Assembly: GCF_028898845.1 (NCBI RefSeq)
Contig: NZ_CP118574.1
Span: 7,799,001-7,863,000 of the forward strand
Reading direction: 5' to 3'
From: Streptomyces sp. WZ-12
GTDB lineage: Bacteria > Actinomycetota > Actinomycetes > Streptomycetales > Streptomycetaceae
Length of the DNA: 64,000 nucleotides
The notes beneath the pieces are model-generated. The model had not been told where the DNA came from. It saw only the letters and a program-made list of their open reading frames with translations, and ran no database searches. How positions within the stretch are numbered: the first letter of the stretch is position 1; each line of letters begins with the position of its first letter. A program made the position numbers and the translations under genes. Positions 26,340 through 35,256 of the stretch are shown here, piece after piece.

Positions 26340-27731
26340 TCAGTCCAGGGGGAGTTGGCGGACCGCGGCGGCCAGGGCGGCGCCGACCCGGCGGACGTCC
26401 TCGGGGGCGGTCCGCCAGTTGCTGAACGCGGCCCGGAGCGCGGGCAGTCCGGCGTGCACGGTCGGGGTGAGGAAGACCTCGGTGGCCAGCGCGTCGGCGA
26501 GGGCGGCGAGGCGGTCGGCGGTGGGGCGGGTGGCGAGGGTGAAGCAGACGACGTTGAGGTGGACGGGGGAGAGCAGCCGCAGCCCGTCGAGGGCGGCGAC
26601 CGTCGCGCCCAGGGTGCGGGCGCCCTCGACGCAGCGCTCCACGATCTCGCGGTGACCCTCGCGCCCGTAGGCGCGCAGCGTGAACCAGGCGGGCAGGGCG
26701 CGCAGTCGGCGGGAGTTCTCCGGGGTGAGGTGGACGAGGTCGGGGGTGTCGCCGAGCGGGCCCAGATAGGCGGCGGCGTTCTGGAAGACCCGGGCCTGGA
26801 GGTCCGGGCGGCGGGTGAACTGGACCGCGCTGTCGTAGGGGACGTTGAGCCACTTGTGCAGGTCGATGCAGAGCGAGTCGGCCAGGTCCAGGCCGTCGGC
26901 GAGGTGCGCGTGGCGCGGGGAGAGCGCGGCGAAGGCGCCGAACGCGGCGTCGAGGTGCAGCCAGCAGCCGTAGCGGTCGCGGAGTTCGGCCAGGGCGCGG
27001 AGGTCGTCGAAGTCGACGGTGTTGACGGTGCCGGCGTTGGCGACGATGACGCAGGGGCCGTCGGCCTCCTGGAGGGCGCGTTCCAGCGCGGCCGGGTCGA
27101 CCGCCTCCCGGTCGGGGAGGGTGGGCACGGTGACCAGCGCGGCGCGGCCGAGGCCGAGCACCGACAGCCCCTTGGCGATGCTGGAGTGCGCGGCGCCGGA
27201 CAGCACCCGCACCGGCCCGAGGGCGGCCACCCCGTCCTCGGCCGGCGAGACGCCGCGCCGCTCGCCGAGCCATTCCCGGGCGATGGCCAGTCCGACGGTG
27301 TTGGACTGGGTGGCGCCGCTGACCAGCGCGCCGTGGTGGGCGTCGGAGAGTCCGAAGAGCGCGCGCAGCCAGCCGACCGTCTCCCGTTCCAGGTGCTGCC
27401 CGGTGGCGTCCAGGGACGACATGGAGTTCTGGTCAGCGGCCGCGGTCAGCCAGTCGCCGGCCAGGGCCGCCGGGGTCGCCCCGCCGGTGACGAAGCCGAG
27501 GTAGCGGGGGCCGGCGCTGGCCGAGAGGCCGGGCTCCCAGCGTGCGGTGAAGTCCCCCAGCGCGTCCCGGAGTCCGCTGGCGTGTTCGGGGAGCGGGGCC
27601 GGTTCGGGGGCGGGGCGCGCGGGGACGACGGGGGCTTGGTCGAGGCCGTCGAGGAAGGCCGCGGCGTGCTGCCGGGTGGTCTCCAACAGGTCGGGCAGCG
27701 CGGCGAGATCCGCGGCGAGCTGGGGGTGCAC
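26340..27731 (-). CDS. PLP-dependent group II decarboxylase family protein
   Basis: The start is taken as GTG 27731 (VHPQLAADLAALPDLLETTR) because ACGGAGCG lies just upstream; GTG 27758 has none. The 463-aa fold-type I enzyme has VSGATQSNTVGLAIAREWL, the catalytic-site HLDAAFGAFAAL with its Asp, and LCIDLHKWLNVPYDSA with the PLP-binding Lys. The family includes aromatic-L-amino-acid, glutamate and 2,4-diaminobutyrate decarboxylases; the H-K-W form is common in the aromatic/DABA branch. No pathway partners are adjacent, so the substrate stays open. Confidence 0.85.
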   Translation of the reverse strand: MHPQLAADLAALPDLLETTRQHAAAFLDGLDQAPVVPARPAPEPAPLPEHASGLRDALGDFTARWEPGLSASAGPRYLGFVTGGATPAALAGDWLTAAADQNSMSSLDATGQHLERETVGWLRALFGLSDAHHGALVSGATQSNTVGLAIAREWLGERRGVSPAEDGVAALGPVRVLSGAAHSSIAKGLSVLGLGRAALVTVPTLPDREAVDPAALERALQEADGPCVIVANAGTVNTVDFDDLRALAELRDRYGCWLHLDAAFGAFAALSPRHAHLADGLDLADSLCIDLHKWLNVPYDSAVQFTRRPDLQARVFQNAAAYLGPLGDTPDLVHLTPENSRRLRALPAWFTLRAYGREGHREIVERCVEGARTLGATVAALDGLRLLSPVHLNVVCFTLATRPTADRLAALADALATEVFLTPTVHAGLPALRAAFSNWRTAPEDVRRVGAALAAAVRQLPLD

Positions 27732-27920
27732 GAGGCGCTCCGTTCGTCGAGTGGGCACGACGCTAGCGGGGGCGGGCCACCGGCCGCCTGGTCCAATTCA
27801 AGGGAAGTGGACTGGAATCGGGGCCGGGCGGACTGGTCGAGTGGGCGGTCCTCCCGGGCCGGGGATCAGCCACTGGCTCGGACGCCCCTCCGGCCGGAGC
27901 TCAGCCGTGGGGGAAGGGGG

Positions 27921-27963
27921 CCGGGCGTCGCGCGTCGACGGTGCGCCGACGCGCAACGCCCGG
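27921..27963 (-). terminator. Long hairpin after the alpha/beta hydrolase gene
   Basis: Arms of 17 bp (27921-27937 and 27947-27963; CCGGGCGTCGCGCGTCG) pair with one mismatch around a 9-base loop. It is a strong candidate terminator for the minus-strand hydrolase ending at 27979. Confidence 0.7.
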
Positions 27964-27978
27964 CGGCCGGAGGGGAGT

Positions 27979-28770
27979 TCAGGCGGTGGTGCGGTCGGCC
28001 GGGGCCATGCGGGCGAGGGCGGTGCGCAGCGCGGCGTTGAAGGCTTCGGGGCGCTCCTGGTGCGGCATGTGCCCGGAGCCGGCGATGACGTCGACCTCGG
28101 CGCCGGGGGTGCGGGCGGCGCAGGTGCGGGGGACCTCCAGCGGGATCTCGGTGTCCAACTCGCCGTGGATGTAGTGGATCGGCACCCGGAGGCCGGGCAG
28201 GACCGGCCGCGGGTCGTAGCCGCCGGCCTCGGCGAAGTGCTGGTCGATGTGGACGCCGGAGTCGAGGATCTGCCGGACCGTCCAGTCGATGAGGGCGGGG
28301 GAGGTGCCCGGCGCGTACCACCCCGGCACCCAGTTGGCGACCGTGCCGGCCCGGTCGCGGCGCAGATCGTCCCGCAGCTCCGCTATCGGCATCCCCGTGG
28401 ACGGCCAGTACGCCGGCCCGTCCACCGAGACCACCCCGCCGATCAACTCCGGCCGTCGTAGCCCCAGTTCGGTGGCGAAGGACCCGCCGATCGACGAGCC
28501 GACGACCACCGGCCGGTCCAGCCGCAGCGCGCCGATCAGCGCCGCCAGGTCGCTGGCCACGCCGGCGGTGGTGTTGCCGCGGACGGGTCGGGCGGAGCGT
28601 CCGCAGCCCCGCCAGTCGACGGTGACGACCCGGTGGTCCCGGGCGAACCCGGCCTGCTGTGCGCCCCAGGTGCGGCCGCTGGTGCCCCAGCCGTGCAGGA
28701 ACAGCAGCGCCGGGCCGGTCCCCTCGTCCTCGTAGTGGTAGGTGGTGTCGTTGACGTCCAGGTTGGGCAT
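27979..28770 (-). CDS. Alpha/beta-fold hydrolase
   Basis: The start at ATG 28770 (MPNLDVNDTTYHYEDEGTGP) gives 263 aa. The oxyanion motif is LLFLHGWGTSGRTW; the nucleophile elbow VVVGSSIGGSFA contains the central Ser. The acidic residue is likely in IHGELDTEIPLE, and the catalytic His is in AGSGHMPHQERPE. This fits non-haem haloperoxidase, esterase or C-C hydrolase type enzymes. It is divergent from a LysR gene with a palindrome between them, so it is probably that regulator's target. Confidence 0.85.
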   Translation of the reverse strand: MPNLDVNDTTYHYEDEGTGPALLFLHGWGTSGRTWGAQQAGFARDHRVVTVDWRGCGRSARPVRGNTTAGVASDLAALIGALRLDRPVVVGSSIGGSFATELGLRRPELIGGVVSVDGPAYWPSTGMPIAELRDDLRRDRAGTVANWVPGWYAPGTSPALIDWTVRQILDSGVHIDQHFAEAGGYDPRPVLPGLRVPIHYIHGELDTEIPLEVPRTCAARTPGAEVDVIAGSGHMPHQERPEAFNAALRTALARMAPADRTTA

Positions 28771-28882
28771 GGTGGATTCCTCTGCCTCGTGGGCCCGGTG
28801 GGGCCGCGCGGTTCGTGATGCCCTCAGCCAACCGCGCTCACGCCCGCCGACCAACGGGCGATCCCCGCCTACACTGATCGCG

Positions 28883-28901
28883 ATCGGTGATCAATACCGA
28901 T
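28883..28901. promoter_or_regulatory. Inverted repeat ATCGGT-N7-ACCGAT, candidate LysR site
   Basis: A perfect 6-7-6 inverted repeat lies 20 bp before the LysR ATG and 113 bp upstream of the divergent hydrolase start. A GATCGCGATC palindrome overlaps its left edge. The position fits autoregulation and control of the hydrolase. Confidence 0.5.
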
Positions 28902-28920
28902 CACGGTGAACGGGGGAACC

Positions 28921-29835
28921 ATGGAGATCCGACAGCTTCGCTACTTCCTGACGGTGGCGGAGGAGCTGCACTTCGGCCGCGCCGCCGAGCGGCTGCACAT
29001 CGTGCAGTCCGCGGTCAGCCAGCAGCTCCGCCGGCTCGAACGCGAGCTGGGAACCGAGCTGTTCACCCGCTCCACCCGCGTCGTCCGGCTCACCGCGGCC
29101 GGCGAGCGGCTGCTGCCCTACGCCCGGGAGATGCTCGCCCTCCAGGCCCGGGCCCGGGAGGCGCTCGACGAACTGCGCGCCGAACAGGCCGCGACGGTGC
29201 GGCTCGGCACCAGCTCCGGGCTGGGCGCCTGGCTCGATGCGGTGCTCGCCGCGTTCACCCGGACCGCCGGCCACGCCCAGCTCGAACTCGTCACCGGCAG
29301 CACCGAGGAGCGCCTGGCATGGGTGCGGACCGGTGAGCTGGACGCCACCCTGCTGCGCGGTGAACGCGCCGACCCCGGGCTGGAGTTCCTGCCGCTGTGG
29401 CAGGACGGGCTGATGGCGGCGCTGCCGGCCCGCCACGAGCTCGCCGCGCGGGACACCGTCGAGCTGGCCGACCTCGCCGCCCTCCCGCTGCGGCTCTCCC
29501 CGCGCGCCCGCAATCCCGCCCTGCACGACCTGGTCCTGCGCTCCTGCCGGGCGGCCGGCTACGAGCCCGTCCGGGGGCCGGAGTTCACCAACGCCCAGGA
29601 CACCCTGGCCGCCGTCGGCTACGGCAAACCGTCCTGGACGGTCTTCTACGCCGCGCACGCCGAGCAACTCCCCGTGCCCGGCGTGGTGTTCCGCCCGCTG
29701 ACCGGGCCCGCGCCGGTCATGCGGAGCTACCTCGCGGTGCGCGGCGGCCCGCCCCGCGCCGGGCTGCGCGCCCTGATCGAGGCGTGCTACGCGGCCGTCG
29801 AGGGCGCCGGCGACGCGGTCACCGGCGCCGGCTAG
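28921..29835 (+). CDS. LysR-family transcriptional regulator
   Basis: The start at ATG 28921 is preceded by ACGGGGGAACC, giving 304 aa. The N-terminal winged helix (MEIRQLRYFLTVAEELHFGR, AAERLHIVQSAVSQQLRRLE) is followed by the substrate-binding domain (ATVRLGTSSGLGAWLDAVLA onward). It faces the alpha/beta hydrolase gene. It ends four bases into the convergent response-regulator stop (overlap 29832-29835). Confidence 0.9.
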   Translation: MEIRQLRYFLTVAEELHFGRAAERLHIVQSAVSQQLRRLERELGTELFTRSTRVVRLTAAGERLLPYAREMLALQARAREALDELRAEQAATVRLGTSSGLGAWLDAVLAAFTRTAGHAQLELVTGSTEERLAWVRTGELDATLLRGERADPGLEFLPLWQDGLMAALPARHELAARDTVELADLAALPLRLSPRARNPALHDLVLRSCRAAGYEPVRGPEFTNAQDTLAAVGYGKPSWTVFYAAHAEQLPVPGVVFRPLTGPAPVMRSYLAVRGGPPRAGLRALIEACYAAVEGAGDAVTGAG

Positions 29836-30518
29836 CTGGCCCAGGCGTACCGGTGTTCCGGGCGTCCGGTGTCGCCGTACTTCAGGGTGAGGCTGATGTG
29901 GCCGGTGCGTTCGAGGTGTTTGAGGTAGCGCTGGGCGGTGGAGCGGCTGACGCCGGCGCGCTCGGCGACCTCGTGGGCGGAGAGCGGCAGCCCCGCCTCG
30001 TCCAGGGTGCGGCGGATCAGGTCGACGGTCGCGGCCGAGTGCCCCTTGGGTAGTTCGGCGTGCGGGGAGTCCGGGGTGCGCAGCGCGGCGAAGATCCGGT
30101 CCACCTGCTCCTGCCCGGCCTCGCCCCGACCGCCGACGCCCGCCACGGTGCGGCGCAGCGCGGCATAGGCGTCCAACTTGGCCCGCAGCCCGGCGAATCC
30201 GAAGGGTTTGACCAGGTACTGGAGGGCGCCGTACCGCATCGCCGCCTGCACCGTGGCGACGTCCCGGGCCGCGGTCACCATGATCACGTCGGTGTGGTGG
30301 CCCAGTTGGTGCAGCCGTCGCACCAGCGTCAGGCCGGTCTCGTCCGGCAGGTAGTGGTCGAGCAGCACCAGGTCGACGCGGAGGCGCTCCAACGTGGCCA
30401 GGGCCTGGGCGGCGGTGTGCGCGCGGCCGACGACCCGGAAGCCCGGCACCTGGGACACATACGCGGCGTTGATCTCCACGACGCGGAAGTCGTCGTCCAC
30501 GACAAGGACATCGATCAT
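29832..30518 (-). CDS. CitB/DcuR-type response regulator
   Basis: The start at ATG 30518 (MIDVLVVDDDFRVVEINAAY) overlaps the kinase stop by ATGA, giving 228 aa. The receiver has acidic DDD at 8-10, the phospho-Asp in VLLDHYLPDETG and a Lys in YLVKPFGF. A C-terminal helix-turn-helix contains LSAHEVAERAGVSRSTAQRY. This architecture is that of regulators paired with CitA/DcuS sensors of carboxylates. It probably controls the divergent ABC importer. Confidence 0.9.
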   Translation of the reverse strand: MIDVLVVDDDFRVVEINAAYVSQVPGFRVVGRAHTAAQALATLERLRVDLVLLDHYLPDETGLTLVRRLHQLGHHTDVIMVTAARDVATVQAAMRYGALQYLVKPFGFAGLRAKLDAYAALRRTVAGVGGRGEAGQEQVDRIFAALRTPDSPHAELPKGHSAATVDLIRRTLDEAGLPLSAHEVAERAGVSRSTAQRYLKHLERTGHISLTLKYGDTGRPEHRYAWAS

Positions 30519-32212
30519 GGTGACTCTCCTGTGGCCGTGAGCTGACGAGAGGCTGCGGCGGGTAGCGCCGCCTTCTGGGGGTGGGGGTCGGGAAGCGGGT
30601 GCGGGGCGCGCGCCACGGGGGCGGGCGCCAGCGCCTCGGGCAGTACGACGGTGAAGACCGCGCCGCCGCCGGCCCGGGCGGTGACCCGGGCCATCCCGCC
30701 GTACCGCTCGGACAGCCGGCGCACCAGCGCGAGCCCGATGCCCCGGCCCCGGGAGGCGACGGTGGCGCTCTTGGTGGACCAGCCCTCGGCGAAGACCTGT
30801 TCGCGCCGCTCCGGCGGCACGCCGGGCCCGGTGTCGCTGACCCGGACGACCGCGGTGGTCCCCTCGGCGCGCAGCTCCACCTCGACGAACGGTTCGGCGC
30901 GGCGGCGCTCGGCGGTGGCGTCCAGCGCGTTGTCGATGAGGTTGCCCAGGACGGTGACCAGGTCGCGCGGGTCCACCACGGCGTCCGGCAGCAGCGTGGC
31001 CGGCGACACCCGCAGGGCGACCCCGCGCTCGGCGGCGATCGCCGCCTTGCCGACCAACAGCGCGGACAGCAGCGGATCGTGCACCCGCTCGGCGATCTGT
31101 TCCGCGGACGCCCGGTGGGCGCTGGCCACCTCGGCGACGAACTCCACCGCCATGTCGTACCGGCCCAGTTCGAGCAGCCCGCGCACCGTGTGCAACTGGT
31201 TGGCGTGCTCGTGGTCCTGGGCGCGCAGCGCGTCCAACAGGCCCTGGGTGCTGTCCAACTCCCGGCCCAGCAGCTCCAGTTCGGTACGGTCCCGCAGGGT
31301 CACCACGGCGCCGCCGTCCCGGGTCGGTACGCGGTTGGCGACCAGCACCCGGCCGCCGCTGATCGCCAACAGGTCGCCGCCTGCCACCCGGCCCGCCAGC
31401 ACGTCGGTGGTCCGGCCCGGCGGCAGCACCTCGTCCAGGGCGCGCCCCGCGGCGCTCGCGTCCAGCCCGAGCAGCCGCCCCGCCTCGTCGTTGACCAGCC
31501 GGATCCGGCCCCGCCGGTCGAAGGCCACCACCCCCTCCCGGATGCCGTGCAGCATCGCCTCCCGCTCGTCCAGCAGCGCCGAGATGTCCGCGGTGGCGAC
31601 CCCGTGCGTACGGCGGCGCAGGCTCCGGGCGACCACCACGGCGGCCAGCACGCCGGCCGCCAGCGCCGCGCCCGCGTACCGCAACAGTCCCGGGATGGCG
31701 CGCAACAGCACGCCGTGCACGCTGTCGTAGGCGATGCCGACCGAGACCGCGCCGACGATCTGCCCGGTGGCGTCGCGCAGCGGCACCTTCGCCCGGGCCG
31801 AGCGACCCAGCGTGCCGGTGTCGATCTGGCGGACCGCGTGGCCGGCCAGGGTCCGGCTGGGGTCGGTGGAGACGTGGCGGCCGATCTCCGCGGCGTTGGT
31901 GTGTGACCAGCGGACGCCGCGGGTGTCCATGACGACGATGTAGAGCGCCCCGGTCGCCCGGCGAATCCGCTCCGCGGCGGACTGCACCGGACCGCGCGGC
32001 GCCGGCGCGGTGGCCGCCACGTCGCGGGCCAGCTCCGGGTCGGCGGCGGTGGTCTCGGCGATCGCCAGCGCCTGGCGCATCGCCTGGTCGTCCAGGGCGT
32101 GCCCGAGCGGGGCCAGGAACAGCCCGGTGGCCAGCACCGTCACCCCGGTGGTGATGGCCAGTTGTGCGGTCAGGACCTGCGCGAAGACGCGACGGGGCCA
32201 GTGGATCCGCAT
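30515..32212 (-). CDS. CitA/DcuS-type sensor histidine kinase
   Basis: This 565-aa kinase has a first membrane helix at about residues 14-36 and an extracytoplasmic PDC/Cache-like sensor (about 40-165). The sensor ends in the family-typical GRSARAKVPLRDATGQIVGA and VSVGIAYDS. A second helix lies at about 175-195, then a PAS domain with GVVAFDRRGRIRLVNDEAGR. The phospho-His region is DALRAQDHEHANQLHTVRGL, followed by HATPase motifs LGNLIDNALDA and RGRGIGLALVRRLSE. This is the arrangement of citrate, malate and C4-dicarboxylate sensors. The ABC importer across the intergenic region suggests the sensed compound is imported by it. Confidence 0.9.
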   Translation of the reverse strand: MRIHWPRRVFAQVLTAQLAITTGVTVLATGLFLAPLGHALDDQAMRQALAIAETTAADPELARDVAATAPAPRGPVQSAAERIRRATGALYIVVMDTRGVRWSHTNAAEIGRHVSTDPSRTLAGHAVRQIDTGTLGRSARAKVPLRDATGQIVGAVSVGIAYDSVHGVLLRAIPGLLRYAGAALAAGVLAAVVVARSLRRRTHGVATADISALLDEREAMLHGIREGVVAFDRRGRIRLVNDEAGRLLGLDASAAGRALDEVLPPGRTTDVLAGRVAGGDLLAISGGRVLVANRVPTRDGGAVVTLRDRTELELLGRELDSTQGLLDALRAQDHEHANQLHTVRGLLELGRYDMAVEFVAEVASAHRASAEQIAERVHDPLLSALLVGKAAIAAERGVALRVSPATLLPDAVVDPRDLVTVLGNLIDNALDATAERRRAEPFVEVELRAEGTTAVVRVSDTGPGVPPERREQVFAEGWSTKSATVASRGRGIGLALVRRLSERYGGMARVTARAGGGAVFTVVLPEALAPAPVARAPHPLPDPHPQKAALPAAASRQLTATGESP

Positions 32213-32266
32213 GCGGTCCCCCTTGTCTCGGCCGTCCTCCGCAGTGGAACGGAACGGACACTTCCT

Positions 32267-32379
32267 GTTGACGACGCTGGCTGTTGATCTGGTGTCAACG
32301 CAAGGTAAGCCGCCGGGGCCCGGCTGCCCAGCCCCCGTTGAACTTTTGTTGTTCTAGCGTGAGCAAAATGGGCACAACA
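32267..32379. promoter_or_regulatory. Two inverted repeats with equal 21-base spacers in the kinase/ABC intergenic region
   Basis: GTTGAC (32267-32272) and GTCAAC (32294-32299) are separated by 21 bases. TGTTGT (32347-32352) and ACAACA (32374-32379) are also separated by 21 bases. CTGTTGA recurs directly at 32265 and 32281. The pairs lie between the divergent two-component and importer units and are candidates for response-regulator or promoter elements. Confidence 0.4.
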
Positions 32380-32455
32380 GGGTTTGCGCTCAGAAAGACG
32401 GCTTGCGCCCACAAGGCTGCCGTGGTGGCCCGGCCCGCTCCTAGCCTCCCGGTCC

Positions 32456-33271
32456 ATGAACAGCCACACGAGCCCCGCCATCGAGTTGCGGGGAGCGAGC
32501 AAGACCTTCCGCACTCCCTCCGGCGGTCTGCACACCGCCGTCCGGGACCTGGATCTGACCGTCGGACGCGGCGAGTTCGTCGCCGTGGTGGGGCCCACCG
32601 GCTGCGGCAAGTCCACCACTCTGACGCTGGTCAGCGGCCTGACGGAGCCCACCGAGGGCGAGGTGCTGGTCGCCGGTGAGCCGGTCCGCGGCATCGGCAA
32701 CAAGGTCGGCTTCGTCTTCCAGCAGGACGCCGTCTTCCCCTGGCGCACCGTGCTCTCCAACGTCATGGCCGGCCCCCGCTTCCGCGGCGCCCCCAAGCCC
32801 GAGGCCAGGGAGCGCGCCCGCGAATGGCTCGCCCGGGTCGGCCTCGCCGGCTTTGCTGACCGCTATCCGCACCAGCTCTCCGGCGGCCAGCGCAAGCGCG
32901 TCGCGCTCGCCGCGACCTTCGTCAACGACCCCGAGATCCTGCTGATGGACGAGCCGTTCTCCGCGCTCGACGTGCAGACCCGGGCGCTGATGTCGGACGA
33001 GCTGCTGGAGCTGTGGTCCGGCACCGGCTCCTCCGTCGTCTTCGTCACCCACGACCTGGAGGAGTCCATCGCGCTGGCCGACAAGGTCGTGGTGATGACG
33101 GCCGGCCCCGCCACCGTCAAGGAGGTCTTCGCCATCGACCTGCCGCGGCCCCGCCGGGTCGAATCGGTGCGGCTGGAGCCGCGGTTCATCGAGATCTACC
33201 GGGAGATCTGGTCCTCGCTCGGCGAAGAGGTCCGCATCACCCGCGAAAGGGGTGCCGCCCGTGTCGCCTGA
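32456..33271 (+). CDS. ABC importer ATP-binding protein, nitrate/sulfonate/taurine (SsuB/TauB) type
   Basis: The start at ATG 32456 (MNSHTSPAIELRGASKTFRT) gives 271 aa. It has Walker A VVGPTGCGKSTTLTLV, Q-loop FVFQQDAVFPWRTVLSNV, signature LSGGQRKRVALA, Walker B EILLMDEPFSALD and the His in VFVTHDLEESIALA. The FPWRTVL motif is typical of the NitT/TauT importer family. It precedes the permease gene with an 11-bp overlap and is divergent from the two-component system. Confidence 0.92.
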   Translation: MNSHTSPAIELRGASKTFRTPSGGLHTAVRDLDLTVGRGEFVAVVGPTGCGKSTTLTLVSGLTEPTEGEVLVAGEPVRGIGNKVGFVFQQDAVFPWRTVLSNVMAGPRFRGAPKPEARERAREWLARVGLAGFADRYPHQLSGGQRKRVALAATFVNDPEILLMDEPFSALDVQTRALMSDELLELWSGTGSSVVFVTHDLEESIALADKVVVMTAGPATVKEVFAIDLPRPRRVESVRLEPRFIEIYREIWSSLGEEVRITRERGAARVA

Positions 33272-34133
33272 GACCGTCACCGCACCGGCCACCACCGAGC
33301 ACGCCCCCGTGGGGGAGCGCGGCCAGGCCCGCGCCCGGGCCGCCCGCAACCGCAAGCTGGTCGTCTACGGCGCCCGCGCCGTCCTCCTGGTCGGGCTGCT
33401 CGCCCTGTGGGAGTGGCTGGCCCGGGCCGCCGTGATCGACCCGTTCAACTTCTCCATGCCGTCGAAGATCTGGCACCAGATCACCCAGTGGGCGCTCAAC
33501 GGCACCCCGCAGGGCACCCTGTGGGAACAGATCTGGTACACGCTCTACGAGGCGCTGCTCGGCTGGATCATCGGTGTCCTCGGCGGCGTGGCGCTGGGCA
33601 TCGCGCTCGGCCGGGTCCGCTTTCTGGCCGATGTGCTCGGCCCCTACATCAAGGTCCTCAACGCGCTGCCGCGGATCGTTCTGGCCCCCATCTTCCTGAT
33701 CTGGTTCGGCCTCGGGCCGGCCTCCAAGGTCGCCTCCGCCGTCGTCCTGGTCTTCTTCCCGGTGTTCTTCAACGCCTTCCAGGGCGCCCGCGAGGTGGAC
33801 CGCAACCTGGTGGCCAACTCCCGCATCCTGGGCGCCAGTAACCGCCAGGTCACCCTCCAGGTCGTCATCCCCTCCGCCACCTCCTGGATCTTCACCAGCC
33901 TGCACGTCAGCTTCGGCTTCGCCCTGATCGGCGCCATCGTCGGCGAGTACATCGGCGCGACCAAGGGGCTGGGCCTGCTGGTCTCGGCCTCCCAGGGCAC
34001 CTTCAACGCCGCCGGCGTCTACGCCGCCATGGTGATCCTGGCCGTCGTCGCCCTGCTCGCCGAGGGCCTGTTGGCCTTCCTGGAGAAGCGGCTCTTCCGT
34101 TGGAAGCCGGCCGACGCCGGCGACGGCCGCTGA
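33261..34133 (+). CDS. ABC importer permease, SsuC/TauC (BPD_transp_1) type
   Basis: The start is GTG 33261 (VSPETVTAPATTEHAPVGER), nine bases after AAAGGGG; GTG 33252 is the alternative. The 290-aa protein has about six membrane helices. The EAA-like coupling loop is GASNRQVTLQVVIPSATSWI. The N-terminal hydrophilic extension of about 30 residues is unremarkable. It forms the importer with the ATPase and the lipoprotein receptor on either side. SsuC/TauC-type permeases move sulfonates, nitrate, bicarbonate or thiamine precursors. Confidence 0.92.
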   Translation: MSPETVTAPATTEHAPVGERGQARARAARNRKLVVYGARAVLLVGLLALWEWLARAAVIDPFNFSMPSKIWHQITQWALNGTPQGTLWEQIWYTLYEALLGWIIGVLGGVALGIALGRVRFLADVLGPYIKVLNALPRIVLAPIFLIWFGLGPASKVASAVVLVFFPVFFNAFQGAREVDRNLVANSRILGASNRQVTLQVVIPSATSWIFTSLHVSFGFALIGAIVGEYIGATKGLGLLVSASQGTFNAAGVYAAMVILAVVALLAEGLLAFLEKRLFRWKPADAGDGR

Positions 34134-34171
34134 CCCCAGCCCGCACCGCCCCACCTCACAAGGACGTGACC

Positions 34172-35203
34172 ATGCGCACCCAGCTCAAGCTCCCGGCCGC
34201 CCTCGCCGCCGCCGCGCTCGCCCTCACCGGCCTGACCGCCTGCGGCAGTTCCTCCGCCGGCGGGTCCGCGGACGCCAAGGACGGCAAGCTCAAGATCATG
34301 GTGGGCGGCCTGGACAAGGTCATCTACCTCCCGGCCCGACTCACCCAGCAGCTCGGCTACTTCAAGGCCGAGGGCCTGGACGTCACCCTGCTCACCGAAC
34401 CCGCCGGCGTCCAGGCCACCACCTCCCTGCTCTCCGGTGACGTCCAGGGCGTGGTCGGCTTCTACGACCACACCCTCGACCTCCAGGCCAAGGGCAAGCA
34501 GGTCGAATCGGTGGTGCAGCTCGCGCAGACGCCCGGCGAGGTCGAGGTGGTCTCCAACAAGGCTGCCGGCGAGCTGACTTCGCCCAAGGACTTCAAGGGC
34601 AAGAAGCTGGGCGTCACCGGCCTGGGCTCGTCCACCGACTTCCTCACCAAGTACCTCGCGGTCAAGAACGGCGTGCAGACCCAGGAGTTCACCCCGGTCG
34701 CGGTCGGTGCCGGCCAGACCTTCCTCTCCGCCCTCCAACAGGGCTCGATCCAGGCCGGCATGACCACCGACCCGACCGTCGCCCAGGTCGTCAACAAGAA
34801 GATCGGCAAGGTGCTGCTCGACATGCGCACTCCCGAGGGCTCCCGGCAGGCGCTCGGCGGCCTCTACCCGTCCTCCAGCCTCTACATGAACACCGACTGG
34901 GTGAACAGTCACAAGGACACCGTCCAGAAACTGGCCAACGCCTTCGTCAAGACCCTCAAGTGGATGTCCACCCACACCCCCGAGCAGATCGCGGCCAAGA
35001 TGCCGTCGGACTACGCGCAGGGCGGCAAGGAGCTCTACGCCCAGGCCATCAAGGACACCCTGCCGATGTTCACCAAGGACGGCGTGATGCCGGCCGACGG
35101 CCCCGCCACCGTCGAACGCGTCCTGAAGGCGTTCAACCCCAACCTGAGGGACGCCTCCATCGACCTGAAGAAGACCTACACCACGGAATTCGTCAAGAAG
35201 TGA
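34172..35203 (+). CDS. ABC importer substrate-binding lipoprotein (NMT1/SsuA-like)
   Basis: The start at ATG 34172 with AAGGA upstream gives 343 aa. The lipoprotein signal is MRTQLKLPAALAAAALALTG, then LTAC with lipid-Cys24. The mature part shows the NMT1/SsuA fold: KIMVGGLDKVIYLPARLTQQ, LGYFKAEGLDVTLLTEPAG and KDFKGKKLGVTGLGSSTDFL. Binding proteins of this class carry sulfonates, thiamine precursors or aromatic acids. Together with the CitA/DcuS-like sensor a small organic acid is possible. It is the last gene of the operon and is followed by a hairpin. Confidence 0.9.
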   Translation: MRTQLKLPAALAAAALALTGLTACGSSSAGGSADAKDGKLKIMVGGLDKVIYLPARLTQQLGYFKAEGLDVTLLTEPAGVQATTSLLSGDVQGVVGFYDHTLDLQAKGKQVESVVQLAQTPGEVEVVSNKAAGELTSPKDFKGKKLGVTGLGSSTDFLTKYLAVKNGVQTQEFTPVAVGAGQTFLSALQQGSIQAGMTTDPTVAQVVNKKIGKVLLDMRTPEGSRQALGGLYPSSSLYMNTDWVNSHKDTVQKLANAFVKTLKWMSTHTPEQIAAKMPSDYAQGGKELYAQAIKDTLPMFTKDGVMPADGPATVERVLKAFNPNLRDASIDLKKTYTTEFVKK

Positions 35204-35209
35204 CGCAAC

Positions 35210-35240
35210 GTCAACAGCGTTGAAATGACCCGCTGTTGAC
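35210..35240 (+). terminator. Hairpin after the ABC importer operon
   Basis: A perfect 10-bp stem GTCAACAGCG (35210-35219) pairs with CGCTGTTGAC (35231-35240), six bases after the binding-protein stop. The arm word CTGTTGAC also occurs upstream of the operon at 32265. Confidence 0.65.
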
Positions 35241-35256
35241 ACGACACCCGCCGGGA

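Noticed and set aside
29832..32261. A single 809-codon minus-strand frame spanning kinase and regulator
   Set aside because: Its first part is an out-of-frame Gly/Arg reading of the kinase gene; the kinase and regulator are separate, overlapping by ATGA.
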